Assembly (NCBI GenBank): GCA_015698045.1
Contig: BLAL01000034.1
Span: 1,612,001-1,676,000 of the forward strand
Source of the DNA: Rhizophagus clarus
Taxonomy: Eukaryota > Glomeromycota > Glomeromycetes > Glomerales > Glomeraceae
Reading direction: 5' to 3'
DNA length: 64,000 bases
Made by a program: the position numbers and the translations under genes. Within the stretch, counting starts at the first letter, position 1. Every line of letters starts with the position of its first letter. Of this stretch, positions 24,373 through 35,885 are shown piece by piece. Below the pieces are notes generated by a model. It had not been told where the DNA came from, searched no databases, and was given only the letters and a program-made list of their open reading frames with translations.

Positions 24373-25303
24373 TCAAAGTTCTAAAGTAAACTGACTAAAA
24401 TCACAGACAAAATCATCAATATCGAATGTAGGTCTCTTAATTATATATTTATATTGATAATCCTTTGTATTTAATTTCCTAAAAAGAAAGAAAAAGAATA
24501 TTTAGTCAAAATAAATATTACACATATATATATATATATATATTAATTGATTCTTCATACTTACTCATCCAATAAATCTAAAATTACACACATTTTGTTT
24601 AAAGAAATAATCAATTTTTCAATTTTAATAATAATACCAAAATAATCATATTGGGAGTCTTTTTTCGAAATACACATACAATCGTTATAATTCCATTCAA
24701 TATTATATTTAACTTCCATTATTTCATTTGAATTCCTTTCTTCATAAAATAACAAAGTCCCCAAATTAAATTCTACTAAATATTCTTCCTTATTTTCATA
24801 TTTAAAATGTATACATACTTTCCTTTTTTCAATACTTTCAAGTATATTAAAAAAGTATGGATAATACAATTCAAAATTATTACCATTTATAAAAATATTA
24901 CATGTAGAATCCGAAAAATCATATTTGATGTTTTCTATTGAACGATTATTAAAACAATACTTTTTCTTTGAGGTGGAAAAATCTTATGTTAGATTAATAT
25001 CATAAATGAAAAGAGAATATTTTTTTTTATTTTATTATTATTATTATTTAATTACCCCAATCAATAGTTTGCTTTTTAACCTAAGTTCGATTTCTTCAGT
25101 TAATACAAGTTCAATTAATTTTTTCCACTTTTTACACACTATACAAATAGAATTCATATATTTAAAACTTAAAAGTAAAGATGTAATTAGAATCATAACA
25201 TTAAAAGTTTTTATCCTATAAATAAAGTTACATATTACCTTGTATCGTTTAATAATTCTTTAAAAGCTATTATTAATAATTCGTTCGCTAATAGCTGCGC
25301 CAT
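24373..25303 (-). CDS. F-box-like array gene 1, 225 aa
   Basis: Exons are 25303..25239, 25167..25056, 24959..24565 and 24478..24373, GT-AG with phases 2, 0 and 2. The N-terminus (MAQLLANELLIIAFKELLND, then FKYMNSICIVCKKWKKLI) reads as an F-box, suggesting a Skp1-binding SCF adaptor. The remaining 160 residues share a domain with its neighbours: EEYLVEFNLGTLLFY, the motif WNYNDCMCIS and the helix ISLNKMCVILDLLDE. That domain would be the substrate-facing part; its target is unknown. The last exon ends in an acidic-hydrophobic tail (FDIDDFVCDFSQFTLEL). All splice sites are intact. It is the downstream-most copy of the head-to-tail array. Confidence 0.85.
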
Positions 25304-26256
25304 TTGAGAAATTATAAATTAAGCAAGAAAAGTTCGGGGTATCCTTTCCGTTAACAAAGCAGGCATAAATAAATATGCGTAATTTGTCATACGTACATGG
25401 AGGTAATTGATTGGCCAATTATTTATATTTTTTTTTATAAAAATAATCAGCAAATGAATCATAGAAAAAAGGTAAAATTGTATGATTAGTTAATTCAATG
25501 GCTCAATCGCGAGAAACCGCGTCGATAAAAATTTGTCTTATTATGGTTAATATCAATTACATTTTTCTATCGTAAAGTTTGAGATATTTTGATCATGCAG
25601 TAAATGCAGCAAATAGTTGCATTTTTGATGTTTGGAATCATAAATTTAATCTCACATGAAATTACCACTTATATGGTATTTTAATTTCCCGTGTAAAAAT
25701 TTGTTATTAGTTGAGATTGGTAAGATTTTTATTACCCATTTCTAATACAACATTTTGTTGAAAATGTTTGGGATCGGAAATCAAAAATTTAATCTCATAT
25801 GAGATTACAGCTTATATTGATTTATTATGCCTAAATAAAAAGAAATAAATTTAGTTAATAAATTTATATATATATAATTTTAAGATTTTTATTAATACAC
25901 ATTTTGTATTAATCTTAGTAAAGATTATCATATGGTAATAGAAATCCATAATTTCATTTAATAAAATTCATATTTTTCAAAAAACGGTTAAGTTTTTCAA
26001 TTGATATACTTGTATTAATTTTATATTGAAATCAGTATACAAATCTTCTTTCTAGATTTACCGTACGTACTGCCAAATCTATCTGGTTTATCTATCTGAT
26101 TTAAAACTTATATAGCTACCCTGAATTCAAAACTTCCACCTTGGAAGTACCTGAAGGATTATTAAGATTCGGAATTTTAAATTACTAAATATGATAATCG
26201 AATAGATCATCATTGATCGGGTGGGCAATCTCAAGGGGCGGTGCAGTGCGGTGGAA
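25304..26256. other. Intergenic between array copies
   Basis: No supportable gene. It lies just upstream of array gene 1, so it should hold that gene's promoter; no clear TATA box was recognised. Confidence 0.45.
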
Positions 26257-26520
26257 AATATCGTATCAAAAGTGGCAAAGAACCTCATATCAAAAATAGA
26301 AACTCCGAAATTATAACTTGCTGAACGATCATAATAATCATTATTATAATAATACATTTTTTTTTTTTTAAAAAAACCTAAATCTGGATTACCTTAATTA
26401 ATATATTGGCCTTTAATCTGAATTCAATTTCTTCAGTTAAAAACAAGTTCAATTAAAAATTTACATACCAGCTATAATAATTTGTGGTGAACAGAATTCA
26501 TTCATATATTCAAAATTTTT
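26257..26520 (-). pseudogene. Decayed F-box-like array copy
   Basis: The minus strand carries remnants of array exon 2 (about 26385-26520: FEYMN at its start, then pieces like ELVF, EEIEFRL and ILI before a GT donor) and of the start of exon 3 (26357 downward: YYYNNDYYDRSASYNFGVSI, aligning with YDYCSAKSIKYDFSNSSFNI of array gene 2). Exon 2 is frame-broken, and exons 1 and 4 were not found. Its place between two intact copies fits the regular spacing of the array. Confidence 0.6.
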
Positions 26521-26834
26521 CAAAAATGAAAGAGGATATTAAGAATTTGGGAAACAATTAACAAGTTTCTTGTTTCACTTAATATCTAATATGAAAACAA
26601 GTAACACGTCACATGGGTGAATTAGAGTCAGGTGATACCAAAATATCATCCATATGTAATACATCTTGCTACGCCACGAAATTTTAGGGATGGTGTTGAA
26701 ATGGGTAACGCGTAACCGGTAAACGAATTAATAAAATTAATGAATAAGTTTTCTTTCATATTTTAAAGTATTAAATTAAGATCATAATATTTGATACGAA
26801 TCACAAACCATTCACTCAAATAAATGTTATGTTT

Positions 26835-27812
26835 CTAGTAGTAAGGATAAAGGTCAAACTCGCCAAAATCAATAAAATCAAAATTACATTCATCATAGTC
26901 AATTATACGCTTTTTAACTATACATTCATATTGATATTTTTCTGTATTCAATTTTCTAAAAAAAAAAAAAACATGTATATATATATTATATATATTAGAA
27001 TAACATATTTTCAAAAACAAATATTTCTTAATTACTTACTCATCTAATAGATCCAAAATAATACACATTTTCTTTAATGAAATAACCAATTTTTCAATTG
27101 TAATAAATTCCTTGGTATAAATACACATACAATCTTTATGATTCCACTCAATTTCAGATTTGATTTCATATTTATCAAATAAGAATAACACGGTACCTAA
27201 ATTTAATTCAACTAAATATTCATTATTTTCACTATTTTTATATTGAAAATTAACATATATTTTTCTTTTTTCAATATCTTCAGGTATATTAGAAAAATAT
27301 GGGTTATAATGATTTTCATTAATAAAAATATTAAAAGAAGAATTCGAAAAGTCATATTTGATGCTTTTTGCCGAACAATAATCATACTTTTTTTTTTTTC
27401 AAAAAATTTTGTTGGAAAAAAAAAAAATAAAAATAAATATATTAATAATTTATTTATAAAAAAAAAAACAATTCTTAATTATAATTTTCAATTACCTCAA
27501 TTAATAATTTGTTATTTAATCTGAATTCAATTTCTTCAATTAAAACGAGTTCAATTAAATTTTTCCATTTTTTACATACTGTATAAATAGAGCTCATATA
27601 TTCAAAACTTTTTTAAAAAGGTAATAAAATATGATTGATATCAGAAATTTTTATTTTTATTTTTATTTATTTTATTTATTTTTTTTTTTTTAAAAAAAAA
27701 AAAAAAGAAATTATTTGGAAAAAAAAAAACTTTTTAAAACTTTTTACCTTGTTTCGTTTAATAATTCTTTAAAAGTCATTATTAATAATTCGTTCGCTAA
27801 GAGCTGCGCCAT
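26835..27812 (-). CDS. F-box-like array gene 2, 214 aa
   Basis: Exons are 27812..27748, 27607..27496, 27386..27040 and 26955..26835, GT-AG with phases 2, 0 and 2. The F-box part (MAQLLANELLIMTFKELLNE, FEYMSSIYTVCKKWKNLI) is nearly the same as in array gene 3. Exon 3 is the shortest of the family (347 nt) and has lost residues between WNHKDCMCIYT and the ITIEKLVISLKKMCIILDLL helix. The acidic tail is DYDECNFDFIDFGEFDLYPYY, cut by a TAG. Open frames on the + strand here are shadows. As with its neighbours, an SCF adaptor role is inferred from the F-box alone. Confidence 0.85.
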
Positions 27813-28073
27813 AATTGGATTCTTTTAAATAATTTTTATCAGTATTCGGTACGTATTTATATAAAAACATTTGAAATATCAAACAGGTTGATCGTTCTTT
27901 GTTACGCAATAAATAAATATCAAAGAGTTGAAAGCATTCCTCATGATCGTGAGAAATCTCTGAAATCTCTATAATAGTTCATGCTGCGCCAAACTAAATA
28001 ATTTATCAATCATATAGTAAAAAGAATTATAGTTTGATTTATTAAAGACAATAAAAAATTTTTTTTTTTGTTA

Positions 28074-29034
28074 TTAATCAAAATCAAGAAAAGCGTCAAG
28101 ATCAAATAATGGAATGCTTTTCTTAATTATGTATTTATATCGATTATGATTTATTTTTAATTTACTAGAAGAAAAAAAAAAAAAAAAAATTTGTAAATAT
28201 TGAATATAAATTTTTTTTTTTTCAAAACATTTAAGAATAAATAAATTAAATTTTTTTCGTTTACTTACTCATTCAATAGATCCAAAATAACACACATTTT
28301 TTTTAAAGAAATAATCAATTTTTCAATCGTAATAAGAATACAAAAATAACTATACTTTGAATATTCCCTAACTGAAATACACATACAATCCTCATAATTC
28401 CACTCAATATTAGATTTAATTTCATATTTCTCATGTAAATTTTTTTCTCTATAAAATATTAATTTACCTAAATTAAATTCAACCAAATATTCTTTACTAC
28501 TATCATATTTAAAATTAACATACATTCTTCTAATACACATTTTCTTTTTTTCAATGTTTTCAGGTACATTAGAAAAATATAATTTTGAGTGATTACCAGA
28601 TATAAGAATATTAAAAGCGGAATTCGAAAAATCATAACTTATGTTTTGTGTTGAACAATTACTAAAACCATACTTATTTGAGAAAACTTTATTGAATTAG
28701 ATAAAAGTAACATAAAATAATTAAATCACTTATTTTATATATGCATATATTTAAAAATATCAAGTTACCTCAATGAATAATTTGTTTTTTAATCTAAATT
28801 CAATTTCTTCAATTAAAACAAGTTCAATTAATTTTTTCCATTTTTTACATACTCTATAAATAGAATTCATATATTCGAAACTGAAAAAAAAAAAATAAAA
28901 TAAAATGTAGAGGAAAATGAGAATTTTTTAATGATAAAGAAAAAATTAAGACATTTTATTTTTTTTTACCTTGTTTCATTTAATAATTCTTTAAAAGTCA
29001 TTATCAACAACTCGTTTGCTAAAAGCTGTGCCAT
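28074..29034 (-). CDS. F-box-like array gene 3, 223 aa
   Basis: Exons are 29034..28970, 28880..28769, 28672..28269 and 28164..28074, GT-AG with phases 2, 0 and 2. The F-box is MAQLLANELLIMTFKELLNE plus FEYMNSIYRVCKKWKKLI. The second domain includes KEYLVEFNLGKLIFYREKN, WNYEDCMCIS and LIISLKKMCVILDLLNE. The tail is short and acidic (IPLFDLDAFLDFD). Relative to copy 2 it has an in-frame length difference in exon 3 (404 against 347 nt), as expected for a fast-changing recognition domain. No breaks are seen. Confidence 0.85.
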
Positions 29035-29557
29035 GGATTCAACATTTTCTACCAGTACAAAAATTTTCGGTATTTATATAAAAAAAAAAAAAAAACCTAT
29101 AAACCTATAAAAGGTGAGATCAGTGAATACTACGATTATTACATGAGCATCATTGATCAATTTTGATTGGTCAATTATTTATACCAACGCGTAAAATAAT
29201 TATGTCACTTTAAAAAGTACGAACGCGCAAACCCAATAAAAATTTGATAAATTTGATATCGATTGTCGGACCGAAAAATGGAAGCAGCTGAAGAACTATT
29301 TCCTGTCAAAATAATGATGAAAAAAATTTAAAATCTATCTGGTTGGTTTGATCCTCTTGAACACAGCGTAGAAAAATTTTAACCACTTAATAATATTATT
29401 GGTAATCTAGCATGATTGCTTGTAATACCAGTACAAAAAACTTACCATTATCAAAACGATGTTCTTCCTAAAGCCGAAAGTTGAAAATGTAAAGATTTAG
29501 TTTTTAATATCAAATATTAAAAATGATTTTGAAATGGTATAAATGTTCTTATTTGTT
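29035..29557. other. Intergenic between array gene 3 and the decayed copy
   Basis: No supportable gene. It should hold the promoter of array gene 3; no clear site was recognised. Confidence 0.4.
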
Positions 29558-30076
29558 CACTCATCCAGGATATCTAAGATTACACCCATTTTCTTTAAGT
29601 AGCGTATCGTTTCTAATTTCATCCAATGATACCTATTTAAATTCATTACTACTTTCATGCAGAAACTATTTTATTTGAATGGTTTTAAGAAATTTGGAAA
29701 TTGACAAAATTGATAAACAAAACTTATCGGTTACATTCTTTCGATTTACATGATTTTCAATCAGAATATTTAACTTGCGCCTTTGATTGGTGATTTACAA
29801 ATACTTATTTTTGAGAAAAAAAAAACCAATAAAAAAAAAAGTTATTATCAATCACTTCAACTAATGGTGTATTTTTTAACTAACCAAGTTCAACTAAAAA
29901 AAGTTTTTTCTCCTTTTTACATAATCATGTAAAATAAAAATGAAAATTAGAATTTTTACATTAAATTAAAGTTTTTAAATTTTATTTGGGATGAGATGAA
30001 ATTTAAATTTTTACCTCGTTTCATTTGTTTCATTAAAAGTTTGTTATTAGAAATTCGTTCGCTGGAACTGCGCCAT
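29558..30076 (-). pseudogene. Decayed F-box-like array copy (upstream-most)
   Basis: It opens with ATGGCGCAGTTCCAGCGAAC, the start of array exon 1, but the frame is lost within a few codons. A GTAAAAA donor remains at the expected distance. Traces of exon 2 lie near 29855-29935. Near 29558-29600 a stretch recalls the conserved GVILDLLDE end of exon 3, in broken frame. The order and spacing fit a dead member of the array. Confidence 0.65.
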
Positions 30077-30479
30077 TTTATTTTATTTTATTTTATTTTT
30101 TTTTAAAAAAAAAAATAATTTGGTTTATTTTAAGTAATTAATTTATTATCAATAAAAATCATTTCATTCAACAATAAATAAAGAACGGTACAAATGCTAT
30201 TTCGCATTTTTTTTTTACACGTTTCGTTGGAAGAAAGTCTTAATAAATTTTCTGGTTGACGTTAATGATTTTAGTCACGTACTGCACGTGATCATTCTAC
30301 CATTCATGTTTAATTAAATTAAATTTATCACATTTAACCACAATATAAGTTGACAATAGTATATGTATATGAGAGTTTATTTCATGAAAAATTTGTGAAA
30401 AAGTCTTTTGGTAAAAAGAGAGTTTATAGAAAAAAAGAACTTTCGATCCTATCCATTTTCGATCGACATTTTCTTCTAA
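30077..30479. other. Intergenic
   Basis: AT-rich with an A/T-tract cluster. No gene can be supported. Open frames on + past 30350 are antisense to the next gene or too short. Confidence 0.5.
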
Positions 30480-31755
30480 TCAATTTTTTTGACTATCTGA
30501 TATCTCGTACATTTTCTTGCAGTTATAACAAGTTCTTACTAAACTGTCTCTAAATTGCCATTTCATGACATTAGACTTTTTGTAACACATATCGCATTCG
30601 TAAAACCATTCTGGCTTTGGTTTCATCTTTTGAATGGTATGAACCATTTCTCGTACTCCATTTTTGGGCTTTCTACGACGTGGATGAGTATTTTTTCTGG
30701 ATCTGCGCCAAGCCTGATCAATATAAGCACTTTTTTCATCGGTAAGCCAGATATACCATTTTCGACATGTAAATGTTAAGGCCAATGTGGTCTCTGCAGT
30801 CGAATATTCTACTATTTTAACAAAGATTTCAAGAGGAAGTCTCATGGCAATGCAAGTATAATCATTATTTTTTAATGATTGCTTGCTGGTTGAAAAAGAA
30901 AAGGTTGGACGAGTAACGTTATCATTCAACTCCTTTTTTATAGCTTTAATTGGCTTTGTTTCTAACTCGGGATTCTTTTTCTCTCGGTAGAATTGTTGGG
31001 CCAATTCTCCCTTATTCTGTACAATAGATTCATCTATTATACAATACAATAAACGTTACTAATTTAAGGTTACCTTTAATCCAATTATATTAACGTTTCA
31101 TACCTCCACCATCATCAAGAACATTTTTCTTTTTTTTCTTTAATTTATCATTATTGACGGTGCAACTTGGTTGATTTTTAATCTTGGAATTGAGACAAGC
31201 GAAGTCAACTAAAAAAATTACTTAATTAATAAACAATTCATTATTTTAATCATGCGTGAATAAAAAGTTTATAAGATCTTACCAACTGCTTTCTTTTTTT
31301 TCCCTCTCCTCCCTTTTCTTTTTTTTGATTTATTACTTTTAGGATTACGATAATGCTCTGATGATGATGAAAAGATTTCTGGCTGAGGAAAAATATATGA
31401 ATTTGATGAAACTATCATTTGAACATTTGTATTTTCATTGTTTCTGTTGAAATGAAATCATGTTATTATAAAGAATATGCTTGTGACCATAAGGTAATTA
31501 ATTAACCTACCTCGGTAAATAATTTGCATATGAAGTATTTGCATACAATTGTTGAGGTGTATAAGGTAGCTGTGAAGTATATACAGAATGTACAGGATTA
31601 TTATACGAAGATTGTATTGGTAAACTTGTTGACATATTATATTGTTGATAATCAACTCCAGGTGGTGGAGGTTGATTAAAATCTCTGACGTGATCAAAAG
31701 AAGTCTCATTCCAGGTCGGAAAAGAAGCATACCAGGAATAAATTTGTAACGCCAT
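30480..31755 (-). CDS. F-box and zinc-binding protein, four exons, 354 aa
   Basis: Exons are 31755..31511, 31443..31283, 31208..31104 and 31033..30480, GT-AG with phases 2, 1 and 1. Start: ATG of MALQIYSWYASF (the GTG before it is not used). Residues 1-110 are Tyr/Pro/Ser/Asn-rich and disordered-looking. A Lys/Arg cluster at 119-133 (KSKKRKGRRGKKKK) is a likely nuclear localisation signal. Residues 234-270 (MRLPLEIFVKIVEYSTAETT, then CRKWYIWL) form an F-box. The C-terminus has two CxxC knuckles (C317/C320 and C339/C342) fit to hold one zinc ion. The phases differ from those of the neighbouring array, so it is not a member. A nuclear SCF adaptor is inferred. Confidence 0.85.
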
Positions 31756-34264
31756 CACAACTGGAAATATGAATGCGGCAAAAAATTAGCAAGGAATAAA
31801 AATATAATAATTACAAAAAAGTATTTATTCTACCTGGTTTAATAATACAGCAAGATATCAGAGAAAGATAAATTAAAACCGATTCTTAAAAAAAGATAAT
31901 TCAATCATAAAAAAAAACTAAGAAAAAATTCGTGTTCCAGGTGATTTTTGTGTAATATCTATTGTTAATATGTAACGCGGATCATTTCCTCAAATTTAAT
32001 TGGTTTAATGAGCTCTATGCCTCAAACGACAAATTATATTGTATTTAAAAAAGTTCTATTCAAAATCTAAAAAATTAAGATATAATAAAATTATCAAATA
32101 CAAATCAATTAATTAAATAAATTTAGAAGACACTAATATTATATTTTTTATATTCAATTTATTATATATATTATGCAGCAGTAGTATAATTATATAATTT
32201 AATTTATAAATTTTTAGATGTTAAAAGATATCTATCAACTAATGATTATAGAAAAATGGATTTTATTCTATTAGATTCTTTCCGTTGAATCACATTAAAT
32301 GGTGGTAGTTTTACATTTTTAGAATCAATAGATAAAAAGGTATTTCAATTTAAAGAATTTTAACCCCTCCCCCTATTTGTAATAATTTACCTTTAAAAAT
32401 TATTAATCAAATTAAACTATTTTATTTTACTTAAAAATACTATAGCTTTTATTAATTAAAAATAAAATTACAAGCTTTTGCATTTTGTAATAACTAATTC
32501 TCCATTTCTAATATAAACAAATTATTTGTTTTGATAAAAGTTTTAGATTATTTTACTATTTTTATTTAGGTATTTAATAATAGTAAATCTTGAAAAATTT
32601 GGTTTTAGTTATATCAACTCAATTATCTATTCAGTTTATGTTTCTATAAGATTATTACTGTTAATATTATTTAAAAAATAAAATTATTTTTACAAATATT
32701 ATACTTAGATTTATAAAAATTAAGATACAAGTATTTTGACATTATTAAACAAATAATACATATAGCTATAATGCTAAAAGTCTATATTTAACAATAAAAT
32801 TAGGGTATTTATAAATCTTTTATTTAATACTTTAAAAAATAAAGTTTTAAAAAAATAAACTGGTAATTTTATTCTTTACTAAGACAAATATTATTAAATT
32901 ATTGATCAGATTTCAAAAAAATATCTATATAAGCATTTAAAATTAGGTGATTTTTATATAATTATCCTATTTTTAAAATAAAAAAAAAGTTATATAAATG
33001 CAATTTTATTAGTCAATTTTCTTAATTCAAACTGAAATTTTTATTTTTAAATTCCATTTCTATTAAAATTATTTTCAAAAGTTCAATTCAATCTAAGTTT
33101 ATTATTTCTTTATTTTTTAAAGTTTATTTTCTTTTATATTTATACTTGTACTTAATTGATTTATTTTTTTTTATAAAATTATGAGTTTTTATTAGCTATT
33201 TATTACATATGTAATAAGTTAAAAATTTAAAATAAATTCTGATTATTATTAAATATAAACTTTTAATACTATAATAGAAAATTTTTTTTAATTACTTTTA
33301 ATCTTTATATATATATTTTAGGAATTTGTTTATACTTTTAGATTAATAAAGAAGTCTTTTATTATTATTATTATTATTATATAATTATTTGTAAAAAAAT
33401 TTGAGAATATTAAAATATTACAATTAATTTTTTTTTATCACATATAGCAATTATTATAATAATAATTTTTCTAAATATTATAAAATATCATATTGCATAT
33501 TTATTAAAATGCAAATACAATCCTTTAATTCTTATAACTATATTATACAAAATATTATTATATAAATAGTATTTGTATTTAATATATTTTTATTTTATTT
33601 ATTATAAGTAAAAAGTATATATTAAATTTTAGATCATAATAGAAATACAATATTGTAAAGATAATAAAAAACAAAACCTTAAATTTTTTTTTTAATATTA
33701 AAAATATATAAACATTTATTAAATTATAAAATTGGATTATATAATAATCATAGTTAATCTATATATTATATACTTATTTGCAAAAAATATTTGGCAATTT
33801 TTGTAATTTATGAAATTATTAAAAAATTAAGTAAAATTTAAAATAAATTTTTTAAATATTTTACTAATTAATTTATTATAAAAAATATATTTTTAAAATT
33901 AGTAAGATTTTTAAATTATATATTTAATATTTTATTAAATTACTTTTAATATCCAATTTTCATTTTACATAAATCAAATTTTTTTTCTTTAGATTTGATT
34001 TGATTTAATTTTAATTTGAATTTAATTTGTATTTAAAATTAATTATCTCATAATAATCTAGTAATTTAAAATTTACAATTATTTTTTAATTTAATAACTT
34101 TTATTTTTTATATCAAAATAAAAAAAAATTATAAAATTTAAATATTTAAATTAAAAGTTATTTACAAATAAAATTTTTAAACTTTAAAATTAATTGGATC
34201 ATATTATATTATGATTTAATTTATAAAAAATATTATATTTAGTATAGTTTAACACTTTGTAGTA
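31756..34264. other. Promoter region, then AT-rich repeat stretch
   Basis: The first few hundred bases probably hold the promoter of the F-box/zinc gene. Beyond about 32000 the sequence is almost all A and T, with no ORF and an (ATT)n run near 33360. Nothing more can be supported. Confidence 0.5.
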
Positions 34265-34623
34265 TACTGTATTTTTTTGATTTTAAGCACCATTTGAATT
34301 TAAACACCACTCTGATTTTTGACAAAAATTAGCATTACCTTAATTTTTAATTTTTTTTATTAAATTTTATATTTTATTTAAAATAAACTTTATTTATAAT
34401 TTATCATTTAATTTTTTTTTTATCATGTATTATTATAATTTTATAATTATATAAAATATAATAAAAAATTATTGAAATATGAAAATATAAAAATTCTAAT
34501 ATATAAAAATGTAAAAAAAAAAATTTTAAATAAAAAAAAATACTTTTGAATTTAGACACCACTCCCAACTTTAACTAGAATTTTCCTTCAAAAATATGAT
34601 GCTTGAAATTAACAAATATGGTA
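34265..34623. mobile_element. 359-bp MITE, diverged TACCGTATTTTTCC family
   Basis: The left end reads TACTGTATTTTTTTGATTTTAA and then GCACC; the right end is its inverse (GGTGC-like motif, then AAATATGGTA). Both ends are bounded by TA. Ends and GCACC motif match the 143-bp MITE at 1893-2035, but the middle is longer and unrelated. It is non-coding and older by divergence. Confidence 0.6.
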
Positions 34624-35709
34624 CTTTTTATTAATTTTTCTATTTTATTTTATTTATTATATATCATTTTTTTTTTTTAATGTTATAATTAATTTACTTT
34701 TATTTTTTAGCTTAATAAACTAATTTTTTTGACTTTTTTCTTTAATTTATTTTATAATTTTTAATAGAATTATAATTTAAACTTTAAAAATATCATAAAT
34801 AAATATTAATTGTATTTTTTTTTTTAGTTTTTTTATTAAATTTATTATATAATATAAAATATTTTTATTTTAAAATATATATAATTCAAGTTTATTTAAT
34901 TTATCTAAAAAGATAGAAAATTTTCTTTAATAATTTTATATACTTTTTTAGTATTAATAGTACTTTTTAATTATTACTAATAAATCAATCTTATTTTTAA
35001 TAAATATTCTTAAACTATAATACTTTTAAAATTATTTATAGTTAGATTTAAATATTCTTTTTTAAATTTTTTATCTACTTAATATTAAATTTATTCATAA
35101 AAATTATTATATGGAATTCATTATTAAAATTAATTTTATTTTATTCAATTATTTAATTTTTTATTTATAATACTATTTTGTATAAATTTTTTTGTTTATT
35201 TTAGAAATAAAGTTTTTTTTTTGCTATACAATTATAAAATCTATAATTATACAAAGTAATTTAAATAGTAAAACTTTAATTGAAATTATTAAAAATTTAT
35301 TAAACTATTCAATAATTTTTTTAATAGTTATATTATAATTTTTTGTAACTTTTTTTACTAACTTCATTTATCATATTCTATTAATTTTTTTAAATAATCA
35401 AAATATATAATAGTAATACTGTAATAATTACTTTATTTTATTATATCTTTTAATTATATTTTTAATAATAGTTATTTTAAAAAATTTTAGCTTTTTAAAT
35501 ATAACTGTATTATCCTATATAATTATAAAAAATCAACTATTTTAATCACATTTAAATTCAGTAAATTTTATAGATTTTAACATAATTTTAGTTATCAAAA
35601 TAATGAAAATTACTAAAAAAAAAGTTAAATTATATTTAATTTTAATAATATAATTGTAATTTATAAAAAAATGTTTTTGCAAATTACAGTTTTATTTTAT
35701 AAAAATAAA
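34624..35709. other. AT-rich stretch without recognised genes
   Basis: Almost pure A/T sequence without ORF, splice-linked exons or clear repeats. Confidence 0.5.
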
Positions 35710-35874
35710 TATATGGGGTCTTTGCAATAGAAAGGTACGAAACTCAAAAAAATTTTTAAATTTACTTTATATGTTAATTATGTTTTTTATGCTAAAATAA
35801 GTGTAAATTTAATATTAATTAAATTTTTATTTTTTTTTGAGTTTCGTACCTTTCTATTGCAAAGACCCCATATA
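35710..35874. mobile_element. 165-bp MITE with long near-perfect TIRs
   Basis: The TIRs are about 44 bp and nearly identical (TATATGGGGTCTTTGCAATA, going on to CGAAACTCAAAAAAA). Only about 75 bp lie between them. It would fold into one long hairpin. A more decayed, inverted copy lies at 63152-63311. Confidence 0.85.
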
Positions 35875-35885
35875 TTAATTTTTAT

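Noticed and set aside
26829-27524. Open frames on the + strand
   Set aside because: Antisense to exons of F-box-like array gene 2.
31458-31730. 90-codon frame on -
   Set aside because: Alternate-frame shadow of exon 1 of the F-box/zinc gene.
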